In this document: positions 11,345 through 24,714 of the stretch, in pieces
Layout of the letters: every line of letters starts with the position of its first letter
Numbering within the stretch: the first letter of the stretch is position 1
Source: Cutaneotrichosporon cavernicola
Lineage: Eukaryota > Basidiomycota > Tremellomycetes > Trichosporonales > Trichosporonaceae
Direction: 5' to 3'
Length of the DNA stretch: 64,000 nt
Assembly: GCF_030864355.1 (NCBI RefSeq)
Contig: NC_083393.1
Coordinates: 2,170,001-2,234,000 of the forward strand
Program-made: the position numbers and the translations under genes
The notes under the pieces: model-generated
What the model saw: only the letters and a program-made list of their open reading frames with translations
Databases searched by the model: none
What the model was told of the DNA's origin: nothing

Positions 11345-11797
11345 ATGCCCCCGCCACTAGGCTTCCCGCGCAGCACGCACGCCCCCGGCCCATCTCTCTC
11401 CCTCGCCCGCTCCCGTCCGGGTCCACCTGGCCCACCCTCCCTCACCGGGTCCGCAACTTCCAGCAAGTCTGCCTCTCCACGGCGTGCCTCTTTCCCAACC
11501 ACAGATCAAGAGGAAAGCGCGATCCCCCTCCTCCCCGTTACGCCGGTCGATCTAGCCGCGTGGGCGGCGGAACATGCGCGTCCATCAAGCGAGGAGGGAC
11601 CTGAGCGGCGCGTCCAGTTCGACCCCGATACACGGCTGACCGTGTTTGATGTGGAAGAGGGGGAAACGGAGTATGATGGGGTAGGGTTTGAGAAGCCCGC
11701 CCGGGAGGAGATGGTTTGGATCGCTATTAGTGTTGTGGCCGTTAGCGGGCTGGGGGCGGCGGCTGTGCTTGCCACGCTGTATGACTGGGTATTGTGA
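11345..11797 (+). CDS. Small tail-anchored membrane protein, unknown
   Basis: A single exon encodes 150 residues from an ATG in good context (GCCATGC). An in-frame upstream extension exists, but it runs back through the repetitive leader and into the gene on the other strand, so I reject it. The first 55 residues are Pro/Ser/Arg-rich and basic. The middle is acidic (FDVEEGETEYDGVGF). The last 25 residues form one hydrophobic segment (VWIAISVVAVSGLGAAAVL) followed by a very short tail, the layout of a C-terminally anchored membrane protein with a cytosolic N-terminus. I do not recognise the family. The sequence supports a membrane location but no function. It converges with LCB1 downstream, with 533 bp between them. 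Confidence 0.6.
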   Translation: MPPPLGFPRSTHAPGPSLSLARSRPGPPGPPSLTGSATSSKSASPRRASFPTTDQEESAIPLLPVTPVDLAAWAAEHARPSSEEGPERRVQFDPDTRLTVFDVEEGETEYDGVGFEKPAREEMVWIAISVVAVSGLGAAAVLATLYDWVL

Positions 11798-12330
11798 AGA
11801 AGAAGACGAGAACAAGGCCAAACGAGTTCTGCGGGCCGAGGAAGGTCGGGGTCGGCGATCCATGTCGTCTTGAGATTGCGGAGAAGAACGGATGCGCATC
11901 GAGCATGCTCTGCTCCCATCGCCATGGCCCTAATCAAGTGCCCGAACAGGTTGGTTGAGCTAGCTCACCGTGAGTTTCTTGAATGCTGCGCATGCGCATG
12001 CTTCGGTTAACACCAGCTGGCACGGTCGTGCTCTGAGTCGCCCCTATTCGGCTCGGCACCAAGGTCCTATCTCTCATCGAAGCAAGAGCAATGGGGCGCA
12101 ACATGTTCGACAGTTGCAACACTGGCACTGTCGCAAATGGCCATGTCACAACCGTCGCCATAGCACAAGACCATGTCTCTACAAGACAAGCCGGCCAAGT
12201 TACAAGAGCCGCGAAAGAAGACAAGCCAGCACCATCCTCCACCCACCTATCACCATTAGTCACGCGATGCATGAGTGTATAATCTACTAGAGCAGTACAG
12301 CGGTCAAAGTGCATCCTGCCGGCCTCGCAT
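11798..12330. other. Convergent intergenic region
   Basis: This holds the 3' flanks of the small membrane-protein ORF and of LCB1. ORFs here are short and unlike proteins. I see no RNA gene or obvious repeat. Confidence 0.4.
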
Positions 12331-13972
12331 CTAGGGCTTGCGCACAATCCTGACGATCGCGTCGCGCAACACCCGACCGGCCTTTTCGACCTCCTTGCGA
12401 GTCATGTTGCCTGACACTGTGATCTTGAGGCTTGGCTCGGGCTCGATCGGCTCCTGTCCGCGCAGGCGGCGGGCGCGCGTGATGAGCACGCCTCCAGCCA
12501 GTGCCTCGTCGACAATCTCCTGCAGCAGCGCCTCCTCTTCCTCGAGCGATGGCGGAGGAGTCTGGAGGAAGATGTGGATGAGTGCGCTCTCGGGATGGCT
12601 GGGGATGCTGACGAGCGCGTCGCGGTTCTCGGCGCCGCCCTCGGGGGCAGTCTCGATGCGCGTGAGCTGCGCGCGGAATGCCTGCACGTTGGCGTGGAGG
12701 GTGGGGATGAGGTCGGGGCGGGCCTGCATGACGCGCAGGGCCTCGCCCGATACGGTCGCGTGCATGGCAGGCAGGGCGGCGGAGAAGACGGACGCGGACG
12801 AGTTGATGCGCTGGTGAGCGGTGACGTGCTTCGAGCCGACGCAGAAACCGCCGCCAGCGCCGAGGGCGTTGGCCATCGAGCCGACGAGGATCTCGACCTC
12901 GCTCGCGGGGATACCGTACTTTTCCGTAACGCCGCGGCCGTGAGCCCCGACCATACCGAACGACATTGACTCGTCGAGGATGAGGCGGTACTTGAACTGC
13001 TTCTTGAGCTCCATTATGCGGGAAAGGTTGACCATCATGCCATCGTTCTCGAACACGCCCTCGGTGACGATGAAGCGTCTCGTAAGCCGGCCACCCTTGC
13101 GCTTAATCTCGCGCGAGACCGAGGTGAGCACGCGCTCAAGGTCCTCCATGTCATTGTGGGCGTACCACCGAATTGTCGACCGCGAGAGCTGCAGACCCTT
13201 GCAGATGGCAAAGTTGACGCCGCGGTCGGCGACGATAATGTCACCGCGCTTGGCGAACGCTGGGATGACGGAAGAGACGGAAGAGAAGGCCTGTGCGTAG
13301 ATGATGGCGCTCTCGACGTCGAGGAAGGCAGCAATGTCCTGCTCAAAGGCTGTGTGCGCATCAATTGTGCCGTAGAAACCCATGGGACCGCAAGATCCAA
13401 CGCCGTAATCGCGAAGAGTCTTGATTGCAACGTCCTTGAGCTGGTCGTTCTCGACCATGCCGAGCCAGTCGTAGATGGCCATGTTGACCACAGGCTTGCC
13501 GTTCGGGGAAAGCTTGACGCGTACACCATTCTGGCCGTAGACAGTGGGAATGCTGTCCAACGTCCCCCGCTCAAGGTCGGTGAGTTGGTCGATGAGTGGC
13601 TCGGGCTTCCAGTCGTCGACGAGCTCATCGATTTCCTGTGAGTCAGCGGGCCCCGGAGGCGAGTGGAGGGTCTAGACATACTTTTTCACTCAGCTTGAGA
13701 CTCTTGCCCTCTCCCTCGCCACGCGTACGCCCCTTGAGCAGCGTGTAGAGAGCGAACGCTACGAGGCAGACCTCGAGAAGTGACCTCCAGGGGTCGTTCT
13801 GGTACGAGCTCTGGACGTAACGCCCGATCACGGCTGAGCCGGGGACGGTGTGCCATGCTCTGATAAGGTATTTCGAGGTGGATGATAGGACGACGACGAC
13901 GGGAACGAGGAATGGGGGGATATCAGGGGGAGAGCTTGCGGCTGCGCCGCTAGGGTATGCCTGTGATGCCAT
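12331..13972 (-). CDS. LCB1: Serine palmitoyltransferase subunit 1
   Basis: Exons 13972-13682 and 13635-12331 join in phase 0 across a 46-nt intron and give 531 residues, close to yeast Lcb1 (558). The protein is the non-catalytic partner of Lcb2 in the ER complex that condenses serine with palmitoyl-CoA, the first step of sphingolipid synthesis. An N-terminal hydrophobic segment (PPFLVPVVVVLSS) and a second one (LLEVCLVAFALYTLL) fit ER membrane anchoring. The rest is an alpha-oxoamine synthase fold: FLDVESAIIYAQAF, IVADRGVNFAICKG and LILDESMSFG. Where catalytic paralogues carry the PLP-binding lysine, this protein has GSMANALGAGGG without lysine, which is diagnostic of subunit 1. The start at 13972 is the first ATG that yields a plausible N-terminus; longer in-frame extensions cover the leader. 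Confidence 0.95.
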
Positions 13973-14245
13973 GAGAGTGTAATGGAAGTGAAATGAAAGA
14001 GATGAAAGAGATGAAAGCGAGAGAGAGAAGTTGCAAGAGATGGAGGTTGGTTGTAGATGGACGCGTTGAATAGGGTCCAGGCAGGGGTTTACAAAGGGAA
14101 GCCAGCTACTAGACCATGAGACTATGGTCACATACCACGTGGCAAACACCACTAGCAATATTGTCCTCCTGGGCCTCTAAGAGCTTGCTAACGCATGTTT
14201 CACACAGATCTAGCATAGCTTTCGCCTTCTACTGACATTCGAGCC

Positions 14246-16355
<2,110 letters not shown>

Positions 16356-16624
16356 GCACGGTGGCGGGATATTGACCGGCGCGGGTGTGGACCGGAGTCG
16401 GAATCGAGACGATGAGTAGTTTAAGAGCTTAGATGCCCTCTTTAAGTCTGTCTTGTCAAAGTCATTCACTTGATCAACCAGAAGTCGGTTGAATTCAACT
16501 GAGTTAACACTATTTTATTCGTGGATTTAAATTTGTTACGTAATGATCCGCAATCACAACGGAAACCCACCCAGAGAATGTGAAAGTCGAGCTCACTGAC
16601 ATACATCGCGGCAACACTACCACC
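16356..16624. promoter_or_regulatory. Shared promoter of KRS1 and uL15m
   Basis: About 270 bp lie between the presumed mitochondrial start of lysyl-tRNA synthetase and the start of the mitochondrial ribosomal protein. The middle (16400-16560) is AT-richer than its surroundings. No specific element was recognised. Confidence 0.5.
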
Positions 16625-17671
16625 ATGCTCGGCCTCTCATCACTCCGCGCAGCGCTCGCGGCCGCCATAGAGCCCGCCATGGGCGTACGCGCCATGTCTA
16701 CGACCCACCTGGGCAACCTCGCACCGGCGAAGGGGAGCAACAAAGTCGTGAGTAACATTCACCCGTATAGGCAAAACAGCATCGACTCGAACGGCGCGGC
16801 CATCGAGCCCGTTGGAGCGGCGAAACTTGCTCGGGTGATGTGGGGATAGCATCCTGAGTCGACTGGGGGTGATCCGACGGCCACCAGTCGAGCAGTGGCG
16901 GAGATGAGGTTGATAAGGACCGACCGAGGAAGGTTCGGACGGTCGGTGGCTAGCTAGCGACGAGTTCTGCCTTGCCAACAGCGCCACTGCCAACGTCTCG
17001 CAATGTTCGGGCTGCCTGTCTCCGCGCCGTCTCCGATGCTTGATCGGGTCGACGCTGTAATCCGAAGCTGACACCAGAACCTCCGCCGTGGTCGTGGTGA
17101 GGGATCGACCAAGGGTGGACAGGCGGGTCGCGGCCACAAGGGCCAGAACGCGCGCTCTGGTACGGGAAAGCCGACGCCGGGCTTCGCTGGCGGCCAGACG
17201 CCTCTCTACCGTCTCTTCCCTAAGCGTGGTTTCGTCAACTTCACGCGCCGCGCCTACGCGCCTCTCCAGCTCGCGACGCTGCAGCGCTGGATCGCGCTGG
17301 GCCGCATCAACCCCGCCGAGCCCATCACGATCGGCGCTGTTGTGCGCTCGAATGCCGTCCACGGGCTCTCCAAGCAGGCTGGCGTCAAGCTCGTCGGCAA
17401 GCCCGACACTTCCCTCCCCCTCCCGCCTGTCAAGCTCGAGCTGAGCCGGTTCTCAAAGGGTGCGGCGGATGCTGTGATTGCCGCGGGCGGCGAGGTCGAG
17501 GCTGTATACCACAACAACCTTAGTTTGAGGCAGGAGGTGTGGCCCGAGAAGATGGCGCGGCCCGTTAAGAGCGCACTGCCGATCCGCAGGACCGATATCG
17601 AGTTCTACTCCAACCCCGAGAACCATGGGTATCTTGCCAAGCGGGGGATTGTCATCGGCAAGCAGGCGTAG
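16625..17671 (+). CDS. MRPL10: Mitochondrial large-subunit ribosomal protein uL15m
   Basis: Exons 16625-16747 and 17078-17671 join in phase 0 and give 238 residues. Exon 1 encodes a presequence-like N-terminus (MLGLSSLRAALAAAIEPAMG) and the family motif LGNLAPAKGS. Exon 2 opens with the uL15 glycine/basic loop (RRGRGEGSTKGGQAGRGHKG), which contacts rRNA, then PLYRLFPKRGFVNF and the C-terminal YHNNLSLRQEVWPEK. The intron is 330 nt, far longer than most in the window. It contains no likely extra exon, because conserved blocks on both sides abut correctly. It does contain two perfect hairpins at 16859-16891 and 16919-16947. The product belongs to the mitochondrial 54S/large ribosomal subunit. 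Confidence 0.9.
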
Positions 17672-17990
17672 AGTAGCATAGCATGCACCATTCATAGCAC
17701 GGCCGGTACTTTTACGATGACGGGTGTGGAGGGACGGAACGTGTTGTGTTGATTGTGTGATATATGGCAGCTTGGCGCAATGGCGGCTTGTGCGACCACC
17801 ATCTACATTTGCAGGCGGTTTCCGCCGTCATCTGACGTACAGTCAAATGAACATTTCTCCTGTCAGCTGTCAGGACGCGCAGGACGGCAGCGCCGGAACG
17901 AAACAGCATATCTCCCTATCTTCTTCCTTCGCTGACCGCTCTTCACTGCGCTCGGGTATAATACATCAACATACAGATCTCCTTAGTAGC
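17672..17990. other. Convergent intergenic region
   Basis: This is the 3' flank of uL15m and, on the opposite strand, of GAR1. No ORF, repeat or RNA gene is evident. Confidence 0.4.
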
Positions 17991-18848
17991 TTAGTAGCCA
18001 CCACGTCCCCGCCCGCGGCCGCCGCCACCACCACGCGAGCTGAACCCACCGCGGCCACCGCCACGGCCACCACCACCGCCGCGCGAGCTAAACCCGCCAC
18101 GGCCACCACCACGGCCACCGAATCCGCCACGACCACCACCACGGCCACCGCCACGGCCGCCAGTCGCACCGCCGCGCTTCTTCTCGCCTGGAGTCAGCCA
18201 ACTTGCACAACAACAGAACGGTAAACAGTCCTGGGGATGGGTATCCCCAGGTCGGCGCGCTCGCCCGACTCACCCTTGGGCGCAGGAGGCTTGGGCAGGA
18301 AGCGCTCCAATGGCAACAGCTTGTCGCCGCCAATGTACACCTTGTCCTCCTTCTTGAAAGACGAGGCCTGCATGCCGGCGTCCATCTTGACGGTGAAGTA
18401 GACCTCGTTGATGGGGCCGAGGATCTCATCAATCTTGCCAATCTGGGTCTTGTTCTCGAGGTAGATAGGCGCGTTGAAGTAAGGGATCTTGGTCGGCTGG
18501 GTCAGAGAGCAAAGCATCTCGCTCTCGACTGGGTGGACGAACGAGCCGATCTCTGAGGGTTAGCTCGAGTTGAGAACGGAAGAGAACGTAACCGGGTGAG
18601 TCGCCTGTGTGCATCCACCTAGCACGATGTGCACAGGAGAGTCTCGGTCCACACTCAGAGTGCTCCACCCGGCATACGCCTTCCCGCGCGCTGGATGCGC
18701 TCGCAACCAACTCACCAAGCACCTCGGCAGGAGGGCCATAGCTCTGGTTGAAGCCGCCGCGGCCACCGCCGCGTCCACCACGTCCACCGAAGCCGCCACC
18801 GCGACCGCCGCCGCCACCACCCCTGGAAAATCCACCGCGTCCGCTCAT
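17991..18848 (-). CDS. GAR1: H/ACA ribonucleoprotein subunit Gar1
   Basis: Exons 18848-18716, 18552-18274 and 18187-17991 are in phase and encode 202 residues, as expected for Gar1. The core has [25 protein letters not shown]-like [13 protein letters not shown] and [13 protein letters not shown], which fold as the small barrel that binds Cbf5. Both ends are Gly/Arg-rich ([16 protein letters not shown] near the start; repeated GGRGG up to a final RGGY), typical of Gar1. Gar1 is a nucleolar component of the snoRNPs that convert uridines to pseudouridine in rRNA. The exon encoding the C-terminal Gly/Arg tail is repetitive at DNA level, with many CCACCACGGCC words on the + strand. Introns are 163 and 86 nt. 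Upstream, a CACGTG at 18963-18968 is shared with divergent GWT1. Confidence 0.95.
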
Positions 18849-19080
18849 GTCGATAGGTATGTTCGCTGTCGGTGTCGGAGTGTAGGTTGTTGGTGGAGGG
18901 AGTGGAATTCGATGCTCAACTTTTGCTGCCACGGACAGTGCCCGACGGGATTATCTGAAAGTCACGTGGTTACCATGCAGAGATGTGGAGACCCCGTAGT
19001 TTCGTTGCTTGGATCCTGCGTAATCTCCATCGTCATCACCCTTATCATCATCACCACACACTTTTCTTGAACAGCTCACC
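18849..19080. promoter_or_regulatory. Divergent promoter GAR1/GWT1 with CACGTG box
   Basis: A 232-bp gap separates two divergent starts. It contains a perfect CACGTG palindrome at 18963-18968, an E-box-type site bound by bHLH factors. Its role here is inferred. Confidence 0.45.
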
Positions 19081-21015
19081 ATGGTAGACTACAAGTCAGC
19101 CAAGGAGGCGTTCCATGCCGATAACCCCGGGTCGTCGGTCCATTACATCAACCTCATCAGTATCACTGCCCTTGTGAGCTCCCTACCGTGACAGCGAGCT
19201 GACGACAGACAGGTTATGCGCTGTTCGCGACCGCGTCACGCCGCACTGAGGGCCGGCTGCTTGACTATGGAACGACCGTCCTTCCTCTCCTCCTGGCGAT
19301 GACAATCATGTCATCCCATCTCATTTTACTGAACGGAGTACTCGCCATCGCGACATGGGTGCTCAGCGCGACCACTCCAAGGGCATGGTACCCTCATCGG
19401 GTGACGAAGCCGCGTGGACGATGGCTCGCCGAGAGCGACAGTGAGGACGAAGGAGGCAGCGGGCGCCGAACACCAAAACGCCGGCCCAAGGTCAAACTCC
19501 CGTCACAGGTGGTGGCTGAAGCCAATGCCGCCGAGGCTGAGCGTCGGACTTCGGGCTCGGCTTCAGCCTCGGCCCTATCCTCCCCCGTATCGCCGGACGA
19601 GGGACGCCGCCGCCGCGTCTCTCCGGTCCCCTGGGCGAGCGGAGCTGTCATCGACATTGGCTCACCTCAGCCTCAGCGCAGCTCCTCCCCCATGAAGCAC
19701 GACACTCCACCCACACATGCACAACTTCCGCACTCGCGCGCTGGCCGGCCCGTACGCCCACGTACACACCTCCCCTTCCTCTCGGTATACCGCGCCCACA
19801 TGATGGTAATGACCATTCTCGCAATCTTGGCCGTTGACTTCCCTGTGTTCCCTCGCGTCTTGGGGAAGACGGAGGACTGGGGCACGGGCCTCATGGATGT
19901 CGGTGTCGGCTCGTTCGTCTTCTCTCTCGGCATCGTGAGCTCCAAGGCCTTCTCCGCTTTCCGGAGAGGCAAGATGCTCTCCACGCTTCTCGTTTCCCTC
20001 CGTCGCGCCCTCCCTGTACTTGCCCTGGGTTTCGTTCGCCTCCTCATGGTCAAGGGCGTCGAGTACCCGGTACGTGCCAGCTCTGCGAACCTCTTTTCTG
20101 AGCTGACAACAGGAACACGTCACCGAGTACGGCGTACACTGGAACTTCTTCTTCACGCTCGGCTTCGTGCCTGCGCTCGCAACCGCCCTCCTTCCGCTTC
20201 GCCGGGAGTTCAAGTGGGGCACCATCGCGGTCGCGATTAGTGCTTGTAAGCTAACACACTTGGAGATTATAGTTGACAACAGTGCAACAGTTGATCCTCG
20301 CCATGCCAGGCCTCACCCCGTTCCTTCTCAACAACTACCGCCCCAACATTATCGCCGCGAATAAGGAGGGCCTCGTCTCGCTACCCGGCTATTTGGCTAT
20401 CTTCCTCGTCGGGCTCGGCATCGGCGAACATATCCTGACCCTCTCCACTGGTCGGCGGAGGAGACGCTCGTCCCCTCGCCGAAGGGAAGCCGTGACCAGC
20501 GGTAACGAGAGCGACGACGAGTTCTCAGACCCTGACGCGGCGGCTGAAAGAGCAACGCGCCGGCGATCTGAGCTCGCCCTCGAGCTGGCGGGCTACGCGG
20601 CTGCAAGCTGGATCGCGCTCGGCGCATGCAGCTACTTGGGCTGGCGGGTGTCGCGTCGTCTCGTAAGTGTCCCTCAGCTGAGAGCACGACAAGCTGATCC
20701 CAGGCCAACGCTCCATACGTACTCTGGACGGTCGCGTACAACGCATCCTATCTCGCCGGCTACCTCTTCATCGAGATCTGGATGTGCGACCCGCGACCCG
20801 GGCATGCCGAACGCGCCTGCCCGCCCCTCCTGGATGCGGTCAACGCCAACGGCCTCGCCGTCTTCCTCCTGGCCAACCTTGGGACTGGTCTCGTTAACAT
20901 CAGCATGCAGACCATGTTCGCACCCGACTGGCTCGCGATGGGCGTGCTCGTCACGTACAGCGTCGCCATTTTAGGCATTGCATGGCTGCTGCGTGGGGTC
21001 CGGATCAAGATCTAA
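19081..21015 (+). CDS. GWT1: GPI inositol acyltransferase Gwt1 (PIG-W)
   Basis: Five exons (19081-19173, 19209-20069, 20113-20245, 20283-20662, 20704-21015) join in phase across introns of 35, 43, 37 and 41 nt and encode 592 residues. Gwt1 acylates the inositol of GPI precursors in the ER membrane, a step needed to anchor cell-wall mannoproteins. Recognisable blocks are [13 protein letters not shown], the hallmark [35 protein letters not shown] and [15 protein letters not shown], with many hydrophobic segments throughout. Two basic/acidic loops are expanded: one of about 110 residues after residue 75 ([10 protein letters not shown], Ser/Arg-rich) and one near residue 430 ([12 protein letters not shown]). 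The start at 19081 is the first ATG and gives the expected short hydrophilic N-terminus. Confidence 0.94.
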
Positions 21016-21279
21016 TAGATTTGTAGAGGTACTCGTAGACTACATTATGATGACACGTACTTGTGATTCCGCTGTACGAGCTTGCCGTGCTTACCAACAA
21101 AGTGGCAGGCGGTCGTGGCGCGTCGTGACTTTGGCACAAGTTCGCTGCTGACTGTATGGACAACCTCCACCTCCTCTGGTGGTATTTGCTTCCGTGTCCA
21201 ACCGCCACCCAACGAAAGTCGGTCACCCTTGTTGATCCCTCACACTCGACGGCTCCTCCTCACCAACCTTCCTCCCTCA

Positions 21280-22589
21280 ATGAAGTAAGCTCCGGAGGCG
21301 TTGAGAGAGCTAACTTCAGCTCCATCAAGGAGATCCAACGGATCAACGAGCAAGAGCTCGCCCTTGGCGTCAAGGGCTCGTGGCACGACGATTTCAAAGG
21401 TCAGTCCAAGTCTACCTTCCTCCCAGTCGCCTTCCCCCTAGTGGCTGACCCCAGACTCAGCCTACGTCTTCGTCGGCGGCATACATCCCGACCTGACCGA
21501 TGGAGACGTGATCAAAATCCTCTCCCAATTCGGTGAGGTCTGGGATATCAACATGCCGCGCGACAAGGAGAGCGGCAGGCATCGCGGCTTCGGGTACGTC
21601 ATGTACGAGGACCAGCGCAGCACAGTTCTGGCCATAGACAACTTGAACGGTGCAGAGGTTCTGGGTCGCACGCTGCGAGTCGACCATGCGCGCTACAAAC
21701 AGCAGGGGAAGCGAAACGCGGAGGGCGACTATGAAGAGCCCGAGGAAGCGAGTTATAATGCTCGTCCGCCAGACATTGAGGGTGAGTCGAGGCCATAACA
21801 GACATAATCAGCTGTCAGGCGTTGAAAACTCAGCTGACACCAGAATCCTCTAGCGAAGAAGAGGAGGAAAAGGAGGAGGAGGATGACGGACTCGATTCTG
21901 ATGATCCCATGACGGCGCTTATCCGGCAGGAGAAGGCCAAGGCTACCGGAAAGGAGGAACGGCGCGCCGCCAAGGCCAAGCGTAAGGAGGAGCGGGCGAA
22001 AAAACGCGAGGTGCGGGACAAGCGGCGCGACAAGGAGCTCCGGCGATACAGGGATGAGAGTAGGGACAGGAAGCGCGAGCGCTCGCCGCGTCGCCTTGAG
22101 GGTCGCGATCGCCGAGACCGTGAGGACAAGAACGAGCACAGTGAGAGGGAGGGCGCGCGTGGACGGGAGTCGCCGCGGATGTCTACCCGAGAGCGCTCGC
22201 CGCGTCGCGATAATCGGGAACGTGACCGTGAGTCTGCACCTCGACCCGACAACGGCGGTCGTGAGCGTGCGGCGCCCCTGCGTGATGAGCGTGAGCGTGA
22301 GCGTTCTGCTCGGCGCGACGACGATAGGGAACGACCCGCGCCTCGACGCGATGACCGGGAACGTGAACGATTCCCTCCTCGCCGTGAGGAGCGTGAGCGT
22401 GAGCGCGAGCGGTCGCTCAGGCGCGATGACCGCGATCGTGAACGTGCCCGCGACGACCGTTCGCCTTACAAGCGCGACGATCGTGAGAGGGACCGCGAGG
22501 AAAGGCGAAGGGATGATCGCCGGGATGACCGCGACAGGAATCGCGAACGGGATGACCGTCGTTACGAGCGTGAGGAGCGCCGTCGGTAG
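21280..22589 (+). CDS. RBMX2: RBMX2/Ist3/Cwf29-type splicing factor
   Basis: Four coding exons (21280-21284, 21320-21399, 21455-21781, 21844-22589) with introns of 35, 55 and 62 nt give 385 residues. The first coding exon contributes only ATGAA; the joined N-terminus MNSIKEIQRINEQEL matches the family, which supports this tiny exon. One RRM follows, with RNP2 YVFVGG and RNP1 RGFGYVMY, and then the conserved ARYKQQG. In yeast and fission yeast the orthologue belongs to the RES complex of the activated spliceosome and promotes retention and splicing of pre-mRNA. The C-terminal 240 residues are a long charged region: a Glu run, a Lys/Arg/Glu coiled stretch, and repeats of RERER/RRDDRDR type. Yeast Ist3 lacks such a tail; animal RBMX2 has a comparable one. 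Confidence 0.9.
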
Positions 22590-22764
22590 CAGCGGGAGAG
22601 GATGTAGATGTAGCTGTAGCTGTAGACACAGTGCAACCTGAGCATGGTATGAAGGGGTTCACCTCGGTGGGTAACAGCTGCTCGTCTTCTGACCACCCAT
22701 ACAATCATCCCCACGCCCCGCCCAGATCAATGTGTCGCATGCGCATGCTATGAATACACCCAGA

Positions 22765-23637
22765 CTACCAGAAGAGCTTGCGGCGCTCGCGGACCGCACT
22801 GCTGAGCTTGCGCGCGGGCGACCACTTGTCCTGTTGCCTCTCGAGCGCCTCGGCCTTGTCGGCGAGCTGCGCCTTGGATGCAGGAGCGACGCGGGGAATC
22901 ACGTGCTGATGCTCGGGGGGGATGGACAGACTGGAGTCAGCGGGGGACTTGGAGTGTAACAGATCAAGTACAGATCTAGTTGCGAAAGGCTACTTGCGTT
23001 CGAGGCATCTGTTGGGAGTGGGGGAGCCGGCTATCGACATCCTAATGACCACTGGATAGGTGGAAGAAAACTTCCAGCTCTCCCATCTCGCCCTCACTCC
23101 CAACAGCTGCAACATTCAGGTGGCTGGCACTGCACGCTTGTTCCTCCTTGCTTGACCGTCGCCCACACTTTTCTCTCCCACTCCCTCATCTCATTCCACG
23201 GCAAGTACTCACGCCTCAGCAATCTGCCCGCGCGACTTGCCCTCAGCGCGCATCTCCTTCATCTGGGCCACGACCTCGCTCGACCACTCGACGGGCGCAT
23301 GTGCGCGCGGCGCGCGACGGAGGGGCGCGGCCTCCTCACCCGTGAGCTGGACGCCCTCGCCACTAATCCAGCGGAGGAGGTCGGGCTTGCGACCAGTGGT
23401 GTAGCTTGGCGCAGTCGGGGGAGGCGAGTGGTGGAACGAGAGACCTGAGCCGCCAAGCTTGCTGCTCGAGGTGGTGGGGACCTCGGCGGCCGGGTTGGGC
23501 GTCGAGGTGCCCGCGGACTGGCGCGGCTGTGAGGGCACGTGAGGCGAGCGGAGTGCCGGCATGCGAGGAGGACGGGCGTGGTGCGTCACTCCCCGGCGGA
23601 GGAGGGGAGTGGCTGCTGAGACGAGTGGCCTGGTCAT
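22765..23637 (-). CDS. MRPL20: Mitochondrial ribosomal protein mL58 (Mrpl20 family)
   Basis: Exons 23637-23213, 23077-22994 and 22930-22765 join in phase and give 224 residues; introns are 135 and 63 nt. The N-terminus (MTRPLVSAATPLLRRG) resembles a mitochondrial presequence. The core has KPDLLRWISGEGVQLTGEEA, an EVVAQMKEMRAEGKSRGQIA helix, FSSTYPVVIRMSIAG and a C-terminal ALERQQDKWSPARKL followed by RRKLFW, all as in fungal Mrpl20, a fungal-specific protein of the mitochondrial large ribosomal subunit. The central 84-nt exon is the least certain because its acceptor is preceded by GGGAGAG rather than the usual branch motif. It is needed, however, to keep frame and conserved residues. It converges on the RBMX2 gene with 175 bp between stops. 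Confidence 0.85.
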
Positions 23638-24714
23638 TGTGGTATGGGTTGGCTGTTTTGTTCAGTGAGCGATAAAGTCGAGGTTGAGAGGTCCGAAGTT
23701 GTCTGCCTGACGTTAGTGAGGTTTCAGGCTGATCAGAAGAAAGCGGAACCAAAATCCTCTTTCCAGGGAGTTGGGAGAACTGGTTAGTTTTGAAACTGTA
23801 CCATTTTACTTTGACTCCACGTGCAATGACGTTATTTTTTTGTCGAGAATGGTCAACGTGGAAACCGGGATCAAATCTTAGCATCTACCAGCCGCCACAA
23901 TAATCCAGTCAGGACGCGCCTGTCTTTCTTCGGCAGGGTCTGCAAACAAACATCCCCATCTGATGGGAAACCGCCATTCAATGTGGCTGCACCAGCCTTC
24001 TTCATCACCCTTTTGCTTCTTGGCTTTTCCCAGTCTCCCATCATTCCCCTGATCTCGTAAGCAACCCGACTGCGATTGAGACTGAGACTAACGGCAGTAG
24101 ACCCGAGAGCGTGACCAGTGCAGCATGGCTTACGAAACCTTCCTTGGTCAACCTTGGTCTTAACAGGGTCAAATCCCATTAAATCTACATGGCAAGCCCA
24201 GGGTCTGCACGGTCTGTACGTAGCTCATCTCCGCCGCTAATCCTTTGACCGTGCGCCAAACATAACCACAAGCTCCAGTTGTGGCGCCAGGGTGGCACCG
24301 ATGAATGTCGCTCAACGAAGGCTGGTAGGCCACTCATCACTCAGGCAAACCTCCTCTAACCTCGGCTCGCCTGATACCCAGCTGCCAAGCAGCCATTCAA
24401 TCATGCCCCTGCTAGCTCACAGTAACGCTCCTTGTTCTCCCTGCAACACATTGCGCAGGGCCCACCAATGGCCGAGCACCCGGGTGCACAGGCTCTGGTG
24501 ACCGACTCAAATGAGCCTACATCAACACGGCCCCCCTCTTCTTCTTCTTCTTTGCATTCTCACCCCCATCTCTCCCCTCCTCCATCTTTGACATCCGTAC
24601 TCTGAGAGTACAATCCCCTGCTTGACGCAGAAGTGTAGCCCCGGCGGCTGCATCTGACTACCTCGTTGCTGAGCGACACCCTCTCCTACCTCATCCCCTT
24701 CTCCCTAATCCAGT
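23638..24714. promoter_or_regulatory. Long upstream region of the giant secreted-protein gene
   Basis: Nearly 1.1 kb separates MRPL20 from the repetitive secreted-protein gene. ORFs in it are short and unconvincing. It includes a CTTCTTCTTCTTCTT stretch at about 24537-24551 and is otherwise unremarkable. Its length, against 200-300 bp for housekeeping promoters here, suggests more elaborate regulation; that is inference. Confidence 0.35.
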
